Source: Siphonodentalium dalli (lineage: Eukaryota > Mollusca > Scaphopoda > Gadilida > Siphonodentaliidae). From it: a stretch of 64,000 bases of DNA. Shown piece after piece: positions 47,090-57,826 of the stretch. Made by a program: the position numbers and the translations under genes. Position 1 is the stretch's first letter, and each line of letters opens with the position of its first letter. The stretch is taken from NCBI GenBank assembly GCA_032622095.1, contig CP136064.1:174166310-174230309 (forward strand), written 5' to 3'. Under the pieces are notes generated by a model that made no database searches, had not been told where the DNA came from, and worked only from the letters and a program-made list of their open reading frames with translations.

Positions 47090-47270
47090 AGGGACCATCA
47101 CACCTTCGGAGTAACGGATCTTCTTAGTATTTGGCTGTCATTGTATCGGACCTTTCGAGTATTCAACCTTTGGACTATCGGACCTTCGTAGTATTGGGCT
47201 ATTGTAGTATCGAACCTTCAGAGTATTTGAACTTCGGATTTTCAGACCTTCGGAATAAAGGGGCGACACC
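47090..47270. repeat. degenerate ~20-bp 'cggaccttc.gagtatt' tandem repeat
   Basis: Repeated phrases ttcggagtaacgga / tttggactatcggacc / 'ttcgtagtattggg'. It is bounded by accatcacaccttcgg and ggaataaaggggcgacac and ends ~40 bp before exon 10. It resembles in style the 50460-50810 array. Confidence 0.55.
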
Positions 47271-47309
47271 AAACAAGTTTCATCAAATTTTCTTCTTCCT
47301 GAATTTCAG

Positions 47310-47384
47310 GTTGAGACGCTAAGTTCTAAGGCTGCAGCAGAGAGGAAAGAAATGGAAGAAAGACACACTCTAGTCCAACAACAG
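47310..47384 (+). CDS. ACAP2: ACAP exon 10 (last exon in window)
   Basis: The acceptor is gaatttcag and the donor gtaaat; 75 nt, phase 0 on both sides. It encodes VETLSSKAAAERKEMEERH then TLVQQQ. This charged helix with the KEMEERH string matches the end of the ACAP BAR domain, just before the linker to the PH domain. No PH exon is recognisable downstream in the window. Confidence 0.93.
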
Positions 47385-47440
47385 GTAAATAAACATGAAA
47401 TTTTGCAAAATATTATGTGTTTTATGCAATGCTTGAAATA

Positions 47441-47853
47441 GTGTGTCTGTCATTTGCAGAATGAGGTCCCTCCAGAGGGTTAATTTTGTGATGCTATCAC
47501 ACATGGTGAGCTAGCATAACCAAATCCACACTCTGAGAACCTCATTCTGCTTAGGTATCAACTGCTATCAGAAACCTGGGATCATATTGAAGTTAATGAC
47601 ATTCACCCATTAGTCACCTCGATTATGCATTTTATCTTCTGCAGATTAAGAGCATTTAGAAACTTCCCAGAAAAAGTAACTTAAAATAATGTTAATTTGT
47701 GACTATAGATACTTCCCAGAAGTTGAGGCCTAAGCAGAATTAGGTCCCCAGAGGGTAAATTTGGTGATGCCAGCCCACTGTGCGGGATAGCATTACTAAA
47801 TTCACCCTCTGGGAACCTCATTCTGCAAATGACAGACACACTATTTCAAGGCT
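47441..47853. mobile_element. family E element, copy 5
   Basis: Ends cttgaaatagtgtgtctgtc / gacagacacactatttcaag are inverted, with the usual two internal subunits. It starts ~55 bp after exon 10. Confidence 0.85.
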
Positions 47854-47869
47854 TGGTATTATGTGTCAT

Positions 47870-48740
47870 TCATTCCATTCGTAGGTCGTTCATTCTTGTT
47901 GCTTCCAGATGATAACTTTAGTTCTACTCACTTGAATGCAATGAAATTGTGTATGATGGTTTACTACCACAAAATACATCTCATGTTCAATTTTGTGTTC
48001 TGCCTGCCAATTTTTACCAGTTATTTCCCTTTGTTGGAATTTCTACTTTTATTGGAGTTATCCCCCTTTTTTACTTTTTGCAACATACCTAAGTTTGTCC
48101 GAGCTTGTATTCCTACATTTTCCGGTCAATTTGTTTTTAGACATGGCTCCAGGCACAGGTATTTATCATGGTGGGAACCTGTGAAATCATGAGCTCGGTC
48201 CAATTTATTTTAATGGATTTATCACCATTTTTTAAACTTAGAAATATATTGTAACATACCGGATACATAATTTTGTCAAAGTTTTTATCCACCCCTTTTT
48301 AAAAAAAACATGACATATTATGATATTTGTCCATCTGTCTGTACTTTTGCTTTTTACATTTTCGAATGATAACTTTATTAAGTCTGAATTGAATGGAATG
48401 AATTTGGATTGTGAGTTCATTAGCCTAAAATACAGGTCAAGTTCAAATATAGGTTCCGCCCGCCAATTTTCGCCAGAGTTATGGCCCTTTGTTGGAATTA
48501 CCACACGTATTTTGCCATGCCCTAGCATTTCTTGGTTAATTGCAATGAAACTTGACACAGATATTTAGCATCATTGGAACTGTGCATGTAATTGCGAGAA
48601 ATTTAGTTCTAGTCATTCAATTGTTTTAAAATTTTGCATATGGATAACTCACATTCAAATCTGGTTTTAGTCCAATGAATTTTGACAGAGCAATAACCCT
48701 TGGAAATTTGGGGGAGAATATCAATTATTCTCAATGCTAG
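47870..48740 (+). repeat. decayed HINE core array
   Basis: Core phrases (gataactttagtt, 'catttgtccgagcttgtatt'-like, 'caggtcaagttcaaatatag') and a vestigial 'gtccatctgtctgtac' microsatellite at 48330. No intact ends. Confidence 0.6.
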
Positions 48741-48904
48741 TTTGTTCTAGCAAGATCAGATCTAAATCAGTAGGATTCACAATCATTAGACAATCAGGAT
48801 AAGAGGACCAGTTTTCAAGGCAAGGACAATCCTCATGATTTTTATATATTTAGTGGGTTTAATTTTGAGATACCCTGAGCCCCAGACAACTTTCATTTTT
48901 GGTT

Positions 48905-49215
48905 GCAGATGTCAGAAAACAGAACACCTGGTGTTTCAGTGTGGAGCACTGTCTGATGACATCACCATGTTAGTTTCAGTATTCAGCCCCTTGTTTCATG
49001 AGCTCATCATGTGATTTTTGGTTGATTGACAGATGCCATGTTTCAGCCACCTGGTGTGATGTCATCAGCATGTAGGAATTTTCCATAATGTTGCCATTTG
49101 ATTGACAGGTGTCAGGGATTTGGGTCACATCATTACTCTGAGCCACCTGGTGTGATGTCATGAGCATGGAATTTTCCATGATTTTACCCTGTGATTGACA
49201 GGTATCAGGAATTTG
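48905..49215. repeat. ~100-bp tandem repeat, about three units
   Basis: The unit phrases gccacctggtgtgatgtcat, 'gaattttccat' and 'tgattgacaggt.tcaggg' recur. The 81-codon frame on the - strand is this repeat translated. Confidence 0.8.
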
Positions 49216-49374
49216 GGTCAAACATCTGTGCTCTAATTTCCTGAGTGGAGTTTTGAGGTCATGAACTGTTTTCAGGACATGGTCAGAATGTCACTGGAAT
49301 GTGCTGAAAAGCCAAGTGTTTGTCTCTGTGTCTTTATTATATGACCGTCATTATTTTCACTAAATACCACCATT

Positions 49375-49436
49375 GTTTGGTGATGGTATTTTGATTAATC
49401 GGATCATGATAGTATCATGATCCGATTCCATACCAT
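49375..49436. repeat. small palindrome
   Basis: Inverted ATCGGATCATGATA / TATCATGATCCGAT with outer ggtat / atacc. Confidence 0.75.
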
Positions 49437-49594
49437 GCGTGTCTGAATCAGAACGAGGCTCCTGGACTATTTTCAATTGAGACACTTCTTCTTAAAATTG
49501 TTGTTGTTCATTAAATTGTTGCGATTCGTTCATTAAATTTGAATTCAACTTATCACCTTTTTCGCAATACAATTTCAGGTCATATAATAAACAT

Positions 49595-49757
49595 ATTATT
49601 ACTACAGTGAAGTGATCTGAGTCTCCACATCACGTCTCGTTGAGAAGGTGAGATCACGGATCAGACTCGCAGCCTGCGGCAGCTCGTCTGATCTGTGATC
49701 TCACCTTCTCAACTCGGCGTGATATGGAGACTCAGATCACTTCACTGTAGTGATAAT
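49595..49757. repeat. large quasi-palindrome H4 with CTCG-centre
   Basis: Arms of ~70 bp (ctacagtgaagtgatctgag..ctcagatcacttcactgtag) surround the centre CTCGCAGCCTGCGGCAGCTCG (49666-49686). The arms are unrelated to those of H1. Confidence 0.92.
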
Positions 49758-50091
49758 CTCTATGTATCTGTGTGTTTATCTGTCATGATTTTGGTTCGTT
49801 TAAAAAAATATAACACCCAAATTTTATCCTGTCCTGATGCACATCTTAGAAAATTTCAGGCCAATCGATACAAGACCACAATCTGAGATATAAGGCATTT
49901 CCAAAAGGTTATAAAGGTGATATTTTTACTGATAATGCGTTACCTTCTCCAAAGACGAATGTGGTTTCAGCGGCGTCCATCATAAATTATGGACAAACTC
50001 CGCGTATGTTTGCCGGCTTTCTTTATATCGTTATCAGTGCCGTAGATATTTTCCTGCATGTTATGTTTGTCACCCATCATTTTTTACCTCA

Positions 50092-50360
50092 GACGACTTA
50101 AAGGGGCATATATGTGCAAAAAAGAGCATTCCTTATCAGCTTAGAATATTGGAATATGGAATATTGGTACACATTGGTCACATGGCCAGGGGAATGTCAT
50201 GAGATAGGTGCCTTCAACCTCAGATGACTTAAAAGGGAACTGATAAATTGCATGATTAATAAAGAGCATTTATTATCAGCTCCGAAAATATGTGGGTAAC
50301 TTGGTGCACAGATGTAACAGGAAATGTCATGGGATAGGCGCCATCCTCAAATGACTTAAA
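50092..50360. repeat. ~135-bp tandem duplication
   Basis: Two units with 'gacttaaaggggcat', 'aaagagcatt.cttatcagct' and 'gaatgtcatgagataggtgc'; both begin with ctcagacgactta / ctcagatgactta. Confidence 0.8.
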
Positions 50361-50459
50361 GGCACTGATAATTAGTGGGGGCGGGTCATTATTCCAAAGG
50401 TCTGCTAGTCGGAAGGTCTGCTTTTCAAAAGTACACTTTACGAGCACAATCCGTGTGAC

Positions 50460-50810
50460 TGGATAAACTGGACTATTGAACCCTCAGATTATTGAACCCT
50501 CAGATAATTGAACCCTCGGACTATTGAACCCTCAATCCGTGCCGCTTTAGACTAACCCTCGGACTTCGAGCCCTCGGACTATTGAACCCTCAGACTATTG
50601 AACCCTCGGACTATTGAACCCTCAGTCTGTGCCGCTTTAGACTAACCCTCGGACTTCGAGCCCTCGGACTATTGAACCCTCAGATAATTGAACCCTTGGA
50701 CTATTGAACCCTCAGTCTGTGCCGCTTTAGACTAACCCTCGGACTTCGAGCCCTCGGACTATTTAACCCTCAGACTATTTAACCCTCAGACTATTTAACC
50801 CACGGACTAA
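50460..50810. repeat. higher-order short tandem repeat 'ggactattgaaccctc'
   Basis: 16-18-bp units (actattgaaccctcgg / cag) are organised into larger units with the interposed string gtgccgctttagactaaccc, seen three times (about 50540, 50620 and 50710). No coding frame. It is a fresh, little-diverged array. Confidence 0.9.
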
Positions 50811-50995
50811 CGCACTGTCCCCAAAAATTGTTCATGTGGCTCTCTTTGGGTGATGATGGAGATACTCAAGAGCAGTATTTATGTCATCTGTTCCTGTTTG
50901 TAAACTCGTGCGCTCTTTAATTAAGTACAGTTAATGATTTTATTAAGACTTAACTTAGTAACTTTGAGCCTAAATAAGCCGCATATAATAAAATG

Positions 50996-51162
50996 GATAC
51001 CTATGTACAGTGTTTTGTTTGAAACCTGAAACATCTCATTCGTGTCTCTGGAAAGAAATATAAAATTTTCACTCGCGGCTTGTAGCCGCTCATGAAAATT
51101 TGATATTTCTTTCCAGACACCTCATGAGATATTTTGGTATTCAAACAAAAACTGTAGGTATT
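50996..51162. repeat. large quasi-palindrome H5 with CTCG-type centre
   Basis: Arms include ggaaagaaatataaaatttt / aaaatttgatatttctttcc. The centre ACTCGCGGCTTGTAGCCGCT (51071-51090) follows the same layout, CTCG-CGGC-n-GCCG-CTC. Confidence 0.85.
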
Positions 51163-51175
51163 CTCTATATAGAGA

Positions 51176-51297
51176 GTAATCAATTGGTTCAGAGAATTAC
51201 GTTACCGTAAATAATTCACGAGAGGCACTCGTTTCTTATCCAAACAATTCTCACCTCGAGTGAATTATTGAACGTAATTCTCAGAACTAATTGAATA
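51176..51297. repeat. quasi-palindrome H6 adjacent to H5
   Basis: Arms cagagaattacgtta / gaacgtaattctcag with outer caattggtt / aactaattg. The longer loop has CTCGTTTC..CACCTCG. Confidence 0.75.
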
Positions 51298-51721
51298 TTC
51301 TATTTATTACACTTCTGCATCAATTTGGTTCGCCACATATGATTAAAACACACAGCATTAATGCATGAAAGTCCTGATGTGGAGAAAGATCAACAATCGA
51401 AAATTCAGTCTAGATCAGTAAGCGACATAACGTCAATGACGTCACAGGAAATTACTTAATTCACTAGTGACATTACCATTTTTAATTAACAGCGTTTTCA
51501 ATGGAAATTGCGCATATGAGTGTAATAAATATTATTAATTTACATTCAAAATTGAATTGTTTGGTGTCTATAAAGCCTGCGTTAGATGTCAGTTGTTCTT
51601 TATAAAACATTTTGAGTGGAACAAAGCCAAAATGGTGAAGTAATGTTAGTGTTTATATTAAATAGAATATATATGTTGTTGTTGTTGTTGTAACTTGAGG
51701 TCTGAAGTCATGATGACATCT

Positions 51722-52517
51722 TTAACCCTTTCTATACTAACTACTCATTAACAAGTAGTTCCCTTAGGATATTCAGATAATAAGCTATGGTTGTTTGTTG
51801 AACTTATTATCTGAACATTTACCACAAATCAAGAGGAATCCATACATGTATGCACTTGTATTATCTTTTCGCATGTCTGGCTTCCGCTCATTTTTCCTGG
51901 ACACCCCTCCAAAGAAGGGACCGTTCTGATACTGTATATATATTTATCACATAATTAGCCCCAAAACCCGGCCTCATATTTTTTAGTGATGTCACGCATG
52001 TATTATCGTCATGCATAGTGATGTAAGAACTTAGCGCAATGATATCGATGTCAATGCTAGAACTTTTTTTGTTATATAAATCAGAATATAATTATATTTA
52101 ATTTGTGTTAGGTTATTCAGTGTTGACTGTGAGATAAACATGAGTGATACGAGTGGTTGAACTATGAAACATGAAAACACACATTTAAATGGAACTATTT
52201 TTTTTCTTGAAGGTGTCTTTACTTCCACTTTGGTTGTGATTAGAAAATCAATATTAATTTTTTGTTTAACCCCAGCCATTTCAAGATCGTTTTCCCTTGC
52301 TAAAGTGTGATTATGTGATAAAATGGATCTCAAATTCATTGCAATTCTATACAAAATTTATTAACCTTGTCCACTAAATTTTATTAGAGCCAAGATAATG
52401 CCCGATTCAAATCAAATTTAGTGCACACGGTTAATAAATTTAGCATTTAATTGCGACTCATTAGAGCTATTCTATTATAAATGGGTGGAAAAATCTATTT
52501 AGTAAAGAAAGGGTTAA
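51722..52517. mobile_element. family C MITE, copy 6, split by ~550 bp
   Basis: The left part 51722-51905 starts TTAACCCTTTCTATACTAAC. The right terminus (..ggtggaaaaatctatttag..aaagggttaa) is at about 52455-52517. The intervening 550 bp has no recognised structure. Confidence 0.6.
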
Positions 52518-52528
52518 ATTGATAAGCA

Positions 52529-52962
52529 TTAAAGGTACTCAATCCGATTTGATAGTCCCCATATCATCAGATTCCAACAACAACATTTTTTGAAATGCCA
52601 CTTCAGTTATCAGAATCGAATAATTATCCAAAAATAATGCTAACCACAGTCAACTATAATATAAAATTTCCCAAAACCTGTTATTTATCAACATTTTGTT
52701 TGGTTAGACAAATATCTGACACACAAAAGCCACTTGATTTTAGAATTATCCTTCTTCATCCGCAATTTGTTCTGAGACTTTTTTCGAGTCGTCTTTTTAC
52801 CGGGCCACTAAAAAGTACTGGTGGTGAACAATTTATATCTGACCACTCAGCTTTGATTGGTGGGTTCTTCGACTTGAATCAAATATTTTTGTTTGCCTCC
52901 CCCCCCCCCCAAGCCAAAGAAATAGTAATTTACCAGCATTAATTCGGATTATGTATCTTTAA
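52529..52962. mobile_element. TTAA-flanked MITE with AGGTACTCAATCCGA ends
   Basis: TTAA|AGGTACTCAATCCGA at the left and TTCGGATTATGTATCT|TTAA at the right are inverted. Inside is a C-run and no transposase. The 115-codon frame across it is not recognised. Confidence 0.7.
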
Positions 52963-53389
52963 GTCCAACATTGTTATTTAAGTTGGCTCTTACTGTGGTG
53001 GTATGTAATCTTCAGGAATTGATCCATAAATATCAAATTTTTATAGCAGATACCTTGATCCTATCTTGAGATATATAACCACCAGGCCTGGGACAGCGGG
53101 TTCCTCACGGATTTAATACATTTATAATTAATAAAAGAGGCATTCAAAATACTCTCCTGCTGAGATCCCTAATTTAATTTTTTAACTGGGATGTTTTTCT
53201 GGCAATTCTATTCTTATCTAATTTTACTTTGTGAAGATCACATTAACCTTTTTTATGTGAACCCAAAACAACAAGTTATATTTACCGGTACTCGTGTACT
53301 TTGAATTGCATAGAACTACTTGATTGTTTTGAGTTGACGTTAGTGCAAGTTTACATTATTGGCATAATATTACATATTTTTACTGCAGA
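52963..53389. other. no gene recognised
   Basis: AT-rich; nothing supported. Confidence 0.4.
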
Positions 53390-53605
53390 AAAATACTTGT
53401 CTCCCATAGGTAGCTTCACATATTTAAGAGAATATATTGTCATAACAATGCATTCTCTTATATATATATATACCATGACTATGTAAGACAGTGCATATTC
53501 TTTTATATGCAAGGCGCCTCGTGGGAGAGTCGCATATAAAAGAGAATGCACTGTCACAGGATTTTTAATGCTGCACCTGCACTGCTCCCATCATGAAAGG
53601 GTTAA
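53390..53605. mobile_element. family B MITE, copy 10, 5'-truncated
   Basis: Starts inside the first hairpin (ttgtctcccataggtagctt) and ends ..cccatcatgaaagggttaa. Confidence 0.75.
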
Positions 53606-53616
53606 CTTCTCTATTA

Positions 53617-53751
53617 CTGTACCAGCCCTCATAATTGGCTACGGCAATCGGCAATGCCGAAGCCATTTGCTGAAGCAAACTGGGCCACGATAAAGGGTTG
53701 CCATAGCAGATTGCCGAAGCCAAACAATCTGAATTAAAAGGGCTGCTGTAC
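53617..53751. mobile_element. 123-bp TIR element J, copy 2, with 6-bp TSD
   Basis: The body 53623-53745 is CAGCCCTCATAATTGGCTAC..GAATTAAAAGGGCTG. Flanks are CTGTAC at 53617-53622 and 53746-53751. The length equals copy 1 exactly. Confidence 0.85.
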
Positions 53752-54130
53752 ATACGTCTCTACTGAGCATGGAGGTAAAATGTAATGTGTACTGAGTTCG
53801 AAACTCATTTTAATAGCATGATCAGTCAGTTATTAATTCCAAGCACCCAAAAATGGGTATGTTTGAAAGAGTGTATTTCAAAGTTTTGAGCAATGTTTTA
53901 TGGATAGTTCCAGATAATAGCCTCATCGAATTATAGGTTCTTCACAACACCTTCTTTGCATTATTAAACTGTTTAATAGCTGTAATGTAAACCGCTCAGC
54001 ACAACATGTTTTAAAAGGGGCTTTAGAGCAGATGGCATCAAGGATCCCCTTCCCAAAACCCTCCATACCCATAAATACATGCCCCTCTCCCCTGGTTGAC
54101 TTCTTGTTAGCTCTACTTGACTTAAGCTTT
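53752..54130. other. no gene recognised
   Basis: Nothing supported. Confidence 0.4.
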
Positions 54131-55060
54131 TGTCATGCTGGCATCCATCGTCCATCTGTCCATGTGTCTGTGGATTTGTCCTTCCATCAACAATTTCCTT
54201 CAGAACACCCTACAGGCCACATCCCTCATCCGATCATCACCAATCTTCAAATAGATCTTCAGGGTGACCTCTAGATGAGAGCCAACAATATTTCTGAAAT
54301 TAATGGCTGCATGGATTTCTTATTTTAATTCTTGGCCACACCCTGCATCCCAAATTTATTGGAGAATTGTTTTGTAAATTTTCACAGGCACGTTTTGGAT
54401 CAGCTCTAAATGGGAGCTAGTGAATTTGACCAATTTTCGATGAAAAACATGGCGGCTGGCAGCCATCTTGGATTTTACTCTTTGCATGACCTAATCCTTT
54501 GGCACACCCCACAGACCACATCCCTCATCCGATCATCACCAAACTTCATATGGATCTTTGTGGTGACAACTAGATGGGTGCCAACAAATTTTTCAAAATT
54601 TTGTTGAAAAACATGGCCACCAGTCGCCTTCTTGGATTTTACTCTTTTCATGATTGAATTCTTCGGCGCACCCTACAGGCCACATCTCTCATCTGACGGA
54701 TTGTCACCAAACTTTAAATGGATCTTTGGGGTGACCTCTGGAAGGGAGCCATTGATTTTTTTTCAAAATTTGTTAAAAAACAATATGCCATCAACAGCCA
54801 TCTTGAATTTCACATTTGAATTCAAGGCCCGCATTAATTGCATTGCAGAATTGTTTTGAAATTTAACAGGCATGTTTAGGATCACCTCTAAATCGAAGTG
54901 AATGAATTTCATTGATTTTCGATGAAAAACATGGCTGCTCACAGCCATCTTGGATTTTATTCTTTGCATGACTAATTATTTTGGCTTGCTTTACAGCCAA
55001 CATTTTTCATCCAATTGATCTCAAACATCACAAGGCTGTTCCGGTTGTCCTCTGGTATCT
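54130..55060 (+). repeat. ~180-bp tandem repeats (family F copy 3)
   Basis: About five units with 'aaaaacatggc..gccatcttggattt', 'actctttgcatgac' and 'cacatccctcatccgatcat'. A head-like 'catccatcgtccatctgtcc' at 54143 may be the remnant of a GTCC microsatellite. Same orientation as copy 2. Confidence 0.75.
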
Positions 55061-55710
55061 CTTAATCTTTCTGCATTCCTAATTTCTTCATTGGCTATTA
55101 AATGTATGACATTATCCCCTCTACATGTTATGTTTTCCCCTCCCACTACCTCAGTACATTATCCACCCTGTAAAGGGTTAATTCTGCTCTAGCAATCAGA
55201 CCTATTTTAATGTGGCCAGTCTGGTGTCTATCCTTAAGTTTATCCTCTGATGTAACTGATATCTCTGTTGTAAACTTCCTGCAGCCAAAACATCAACTGT
55301 CTAAAGATGAATGGATGGATACTGAAGAAAAAAAATCCCAAGTGACATTTAACATATGTTTTCCTTGGTACCCTACCCATTGACTTAGAAAACAATATAT
55401 ATTTCTCTTTGTGTGATCATGATGACTTCATTTCCTAAAGTGCAGTTGACTGGAGGGTGTAATCTATGTAATGACAATTGTACTTAAAGTTGCTTACATT
55501 GAAATTTTCTGCCTTCAGTGGTCGATTTAATGTTTTAAATTTGTATAGCATTTTACAGCACTGTGTAGATTTTGTGTAGCATTCCCTAACAATACATGAC
55601 TGTTTTGTAAAGTAGAGCTTCATGATTTGATCAGAATTTTCTCAACTGTTTGTTGATAAAGTTGCTGCCACTGTAACAGTAACGTTTTATATATCAAAGG
55701 TTTAAAACAT
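55061..55710. other. no gene recognised
   Basis: No supported exon; a weak candidate after the acceptor-like ttcctgcag at 55275-55283 was rejected. Confidence 0.4.
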
Positions 55711-55714
55711 TTGG

Positions 55715-55790
55715 TGATGGGAGCTGAGCTGGTGCAGCATTAATGACCCTGTGCCATTGCATTCTCTTATATATGCAAGTAGTTTGTAAC
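55715..55790. mobile_element. family B MITE fragment
   Basis: 'gatgggagctgagctggtgc' to 'ccattgcattctcttatata', i.e. the left third of the element. Confidence 0.65.
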
Positions 55791-55819
55791 AGACAAAGTT
55801 TCAAGCGACTTGATGCTTA

Positions 55820-56516
55820 CAGTAATGCCCGAAGTATATTATTAGTTATCTTCGGCAACATCGGGGGTACATGGATATTTAATACCTGGATGTCGATTTT
55901 GAATCCCAAGGCGGAGCCGAGGGGTTCAAAAAGAGACATCCAGGTATTAAATCTCCATGTACCCCACGATGTTGCCGGAGATAACGATTTTGTCCCCACA
56001 ACAATAACCATGTCTCCTTAATTTAAGTGTGTTTTTCATAGGTTGTCCAATTAATTCACACCAATAAGAATAATTCAGTAGCTGACCTAAGGACCCGGCG
56101 TCAGGTGACGTCAAATTTGGCGTGCAAGAGCAACGTCATGATTGGTGGAAACTGCCAGTTCAAGGGTCATTCATATACCCCCGATGTTTCACATGCTCAT
56201 ATACCCCCGATGTTTGGCGCACGTTCTCTTATACCCCGCCGTCAAGGGTGACGGGGGACATGGTGATTTAAACATGGCGTTGTAGCCAATCAGATTGCTA
56301 GTTACAACCGGATGTGGGGACAAGACTCTTTAACCACAGCAGAATAATGGGCAGTTTTTCAGAATTTAGTCAGAAATATGGCTTGTTGCCATTCATCGGA
56401 AAGCTCTCACCAAGAGCTTTCCGATGAATTGCAGCAAGCCATATTTCGGACTAAATCCTGAAAAATTCCCCATAATTCTGCTGTGGTTTCGGGGTCGATT
56501 ATTTAGGACATTAAGG
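55820..56516. mobile_element. MITE family A, copy 10, split by a ~490-bp palindromic insertion
   Basis: The left 19 bases of A (CAGTAATGCCCGAAGTATA, 55820-55838) are separated from the rest (56325-56516). The intervening 55839-56324 contains quasi-palindrome H7 and an outer inverted pair, ttgtccccaca / tgtggggacaa with ccatgtctcc / gggggacatgg. Confidence 0.7.
55845..55985. repeat. large quasi-palindrome H7 with CTCG-type centre
   Basis: Arms gttatcttcggcaaca..tacatgg / ccatgta..tgttgccggagataac and atacctggatgtc / gacatccaggtat. The centre on the - strand is CTCGGCTCCGCCTTG (55922-55908). Confidence 0.88.
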
Positions 56517-57130
56517 TACTCATTTCGATCAATAGTACATGTAAATAAAAATCTTTTTAGCAATAGCAATTAATTCTCAAGTCAAATTTAGATCAAATGT
56601 TTTTCATTACAGTTCTAAAACAAAATTAAATCAAACTGCAGTTGATTGCTTATAAAACCAACAAAAATGGAGCTTTTGTTTTAACTTTTTTTTTTTTAAC
56701 ACTCAACATTCATTAGTTCAAATATATTTGTGTTACCGGGTAGTAGTAATTCTTTCTTCTTTCTTCTTGTTCTATATTTTCCCTTTCAGAGATCAATAAC
56801 TTTTATAATAATAGCATACTTCGTCACTTGTGTTATTTTTGAGACTACAGTTTCTTGTATCAATGGTAAAAAAATATCAAGATATCAAAAAAAGTTCTAC
56901 CCAAATTTTTTTTTATAGTTTTTGTAATATTACAAGTTCTTCATAATCAAAAGATGGATTATTTATTTTTTACAGATTTTTCTCATAATTTCACATTTAA
57001 GCTAGCCCAACAATATGCACAGGTTCTTCATGGTAAGAAAAGTAGTTTGGCAGACAAATCATTTGTGGAGATCTATTTACATATCTGAAATGGAACATAC
57101 ATGTAATTGAATGGCAGTTCTTTCTTGACT
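56517..57130. other. no gene recognised
   Basis: AT-rich. An acceptor/donor-bounded hydrophobic frame at 56791-56866 was considered and rejected. Confidence 0.4.
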
Positions 57131-57180
57131 AAATTCCCCCTCTGGGGACCTCATTCTGCAAATGTCCAGCACCATATTTG
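57129..57180. mobile_element. family E terminal fragment
   Basis: 'ccctctggggacctcattct'+gcaaatgtc is a right end only. Confidence 0.6.
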
Positions 57181-57479
57181 AGGTCTGCTATGATTGCTTA
57201 CTACGCGAATTGAATAAAACAAACCAATGACTCAAAATAATGTTGCTGTTTTATCCAATTATCTGTCTATGAATGCTGATTCATTTTGAAGACAGTCTGA
57301 ATCATCGAAACATTTGATTGGGCAAAATAACATTGATGGTTTTCTTCCAATTCACTGCCTATGAACGTTTATTCATTTTGAAGATGGTCACAACACCAGA
57401 AGTCATTGAAGCACTCTTTTTGTGCAAAAATAACAGTAATTGTTTTTCCCAATTCACTGACTTTGAATGTTGATTTATT

Positions 57480-57741
57480 TTAACCCTTTCTTTAGTGAAT
57501 GGATTCTCTCATTCAGTTATAAAACTATACATTGGAATGGTCTATTATTCATTTGGAGGGATGGTCAGGAAATATAAGCAAACAGCAGAAAGGTGAAAAC
57601 ATCATAGATGAGCTGACAGATTTCTATTCATTGGTGGGAGGGAAATGTTCGGATAATAAATTCTATAAACGGCCTATGACCGAATGTAATGTGAACATTT
57701 CCCAAGGGAACTACTCATCTGTGAGAAAAGAAAGGCTTTAG
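57480..57741. mobile_element. family C MITE, copy 7
   Basis: TTAACCCTTTCTTTAGTGAA..; contains 'attggaatggtctattattc', 'attggtgggagggaaatgtt' and 'aactactcatctgtgag'. Confidence 0.8.
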
Positions 57742-57826
57742 GTAGTCACAACACCTGAAACATATGTTTGTACATTGATGTTTCTGCCGAATTCACTGAG
57801 TATGAATATTGGTTCATTGATGAGTA

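Larger units (their letters stand above)
4900..47384 (+). other. ACAP2: ACAP-type ArfGAP gene, 5' part: ten BAR-domain exons
   Basis: The ten exons below total 744 nt (248 codons), and every junction keeps frame with GT..AG introns. The conceptual protein aligns along its full length with the N-terminal BAR domain of ACAP proteins. Landmarks in order are the DF.ECLKDSP start, KLC..MIDTGK.F, the F.NG.RDLA motif, a DQ..RSI..L..F helix, LDYVFQ.N.L..K and the FFHQG.DLF-like motif. In this family the BAR domain senses or bends membranes. The PH domain binds phosphoinositides, and the ArfGAP domain inactivates Arf6 in endocytic recycling. Those later domains are outside the window. Introns are mostly transposon-filled; the first is ~13 kb. 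Whether it is ACAP1, 2 or 3 cannot be settled; many invertebrates have one ACAP gene. Confidence 0.9.

Noticed and set aside
47863-48192. 109-codon frame
   Set aside because: Decayed HINE cores; no codon bias or domain.
52031-52942. frames of 107 and 115 codons
   Set aside because: AT-driven or within a TTAA MITE; no recognisable features.
55284-55358. possible further ACAP exon after ttcctgcag
   Set aside because: The frame is open and in phase but lacks similarity to the ACAP BAR-PH linker or PH domain and has no good donor.
56791-56866. acceptor/donor-bounded hydrophobic frame
   Set aside because: AT-rich, Phe/Ile-rich translation with no match to expected ACAP domains; likely chance.
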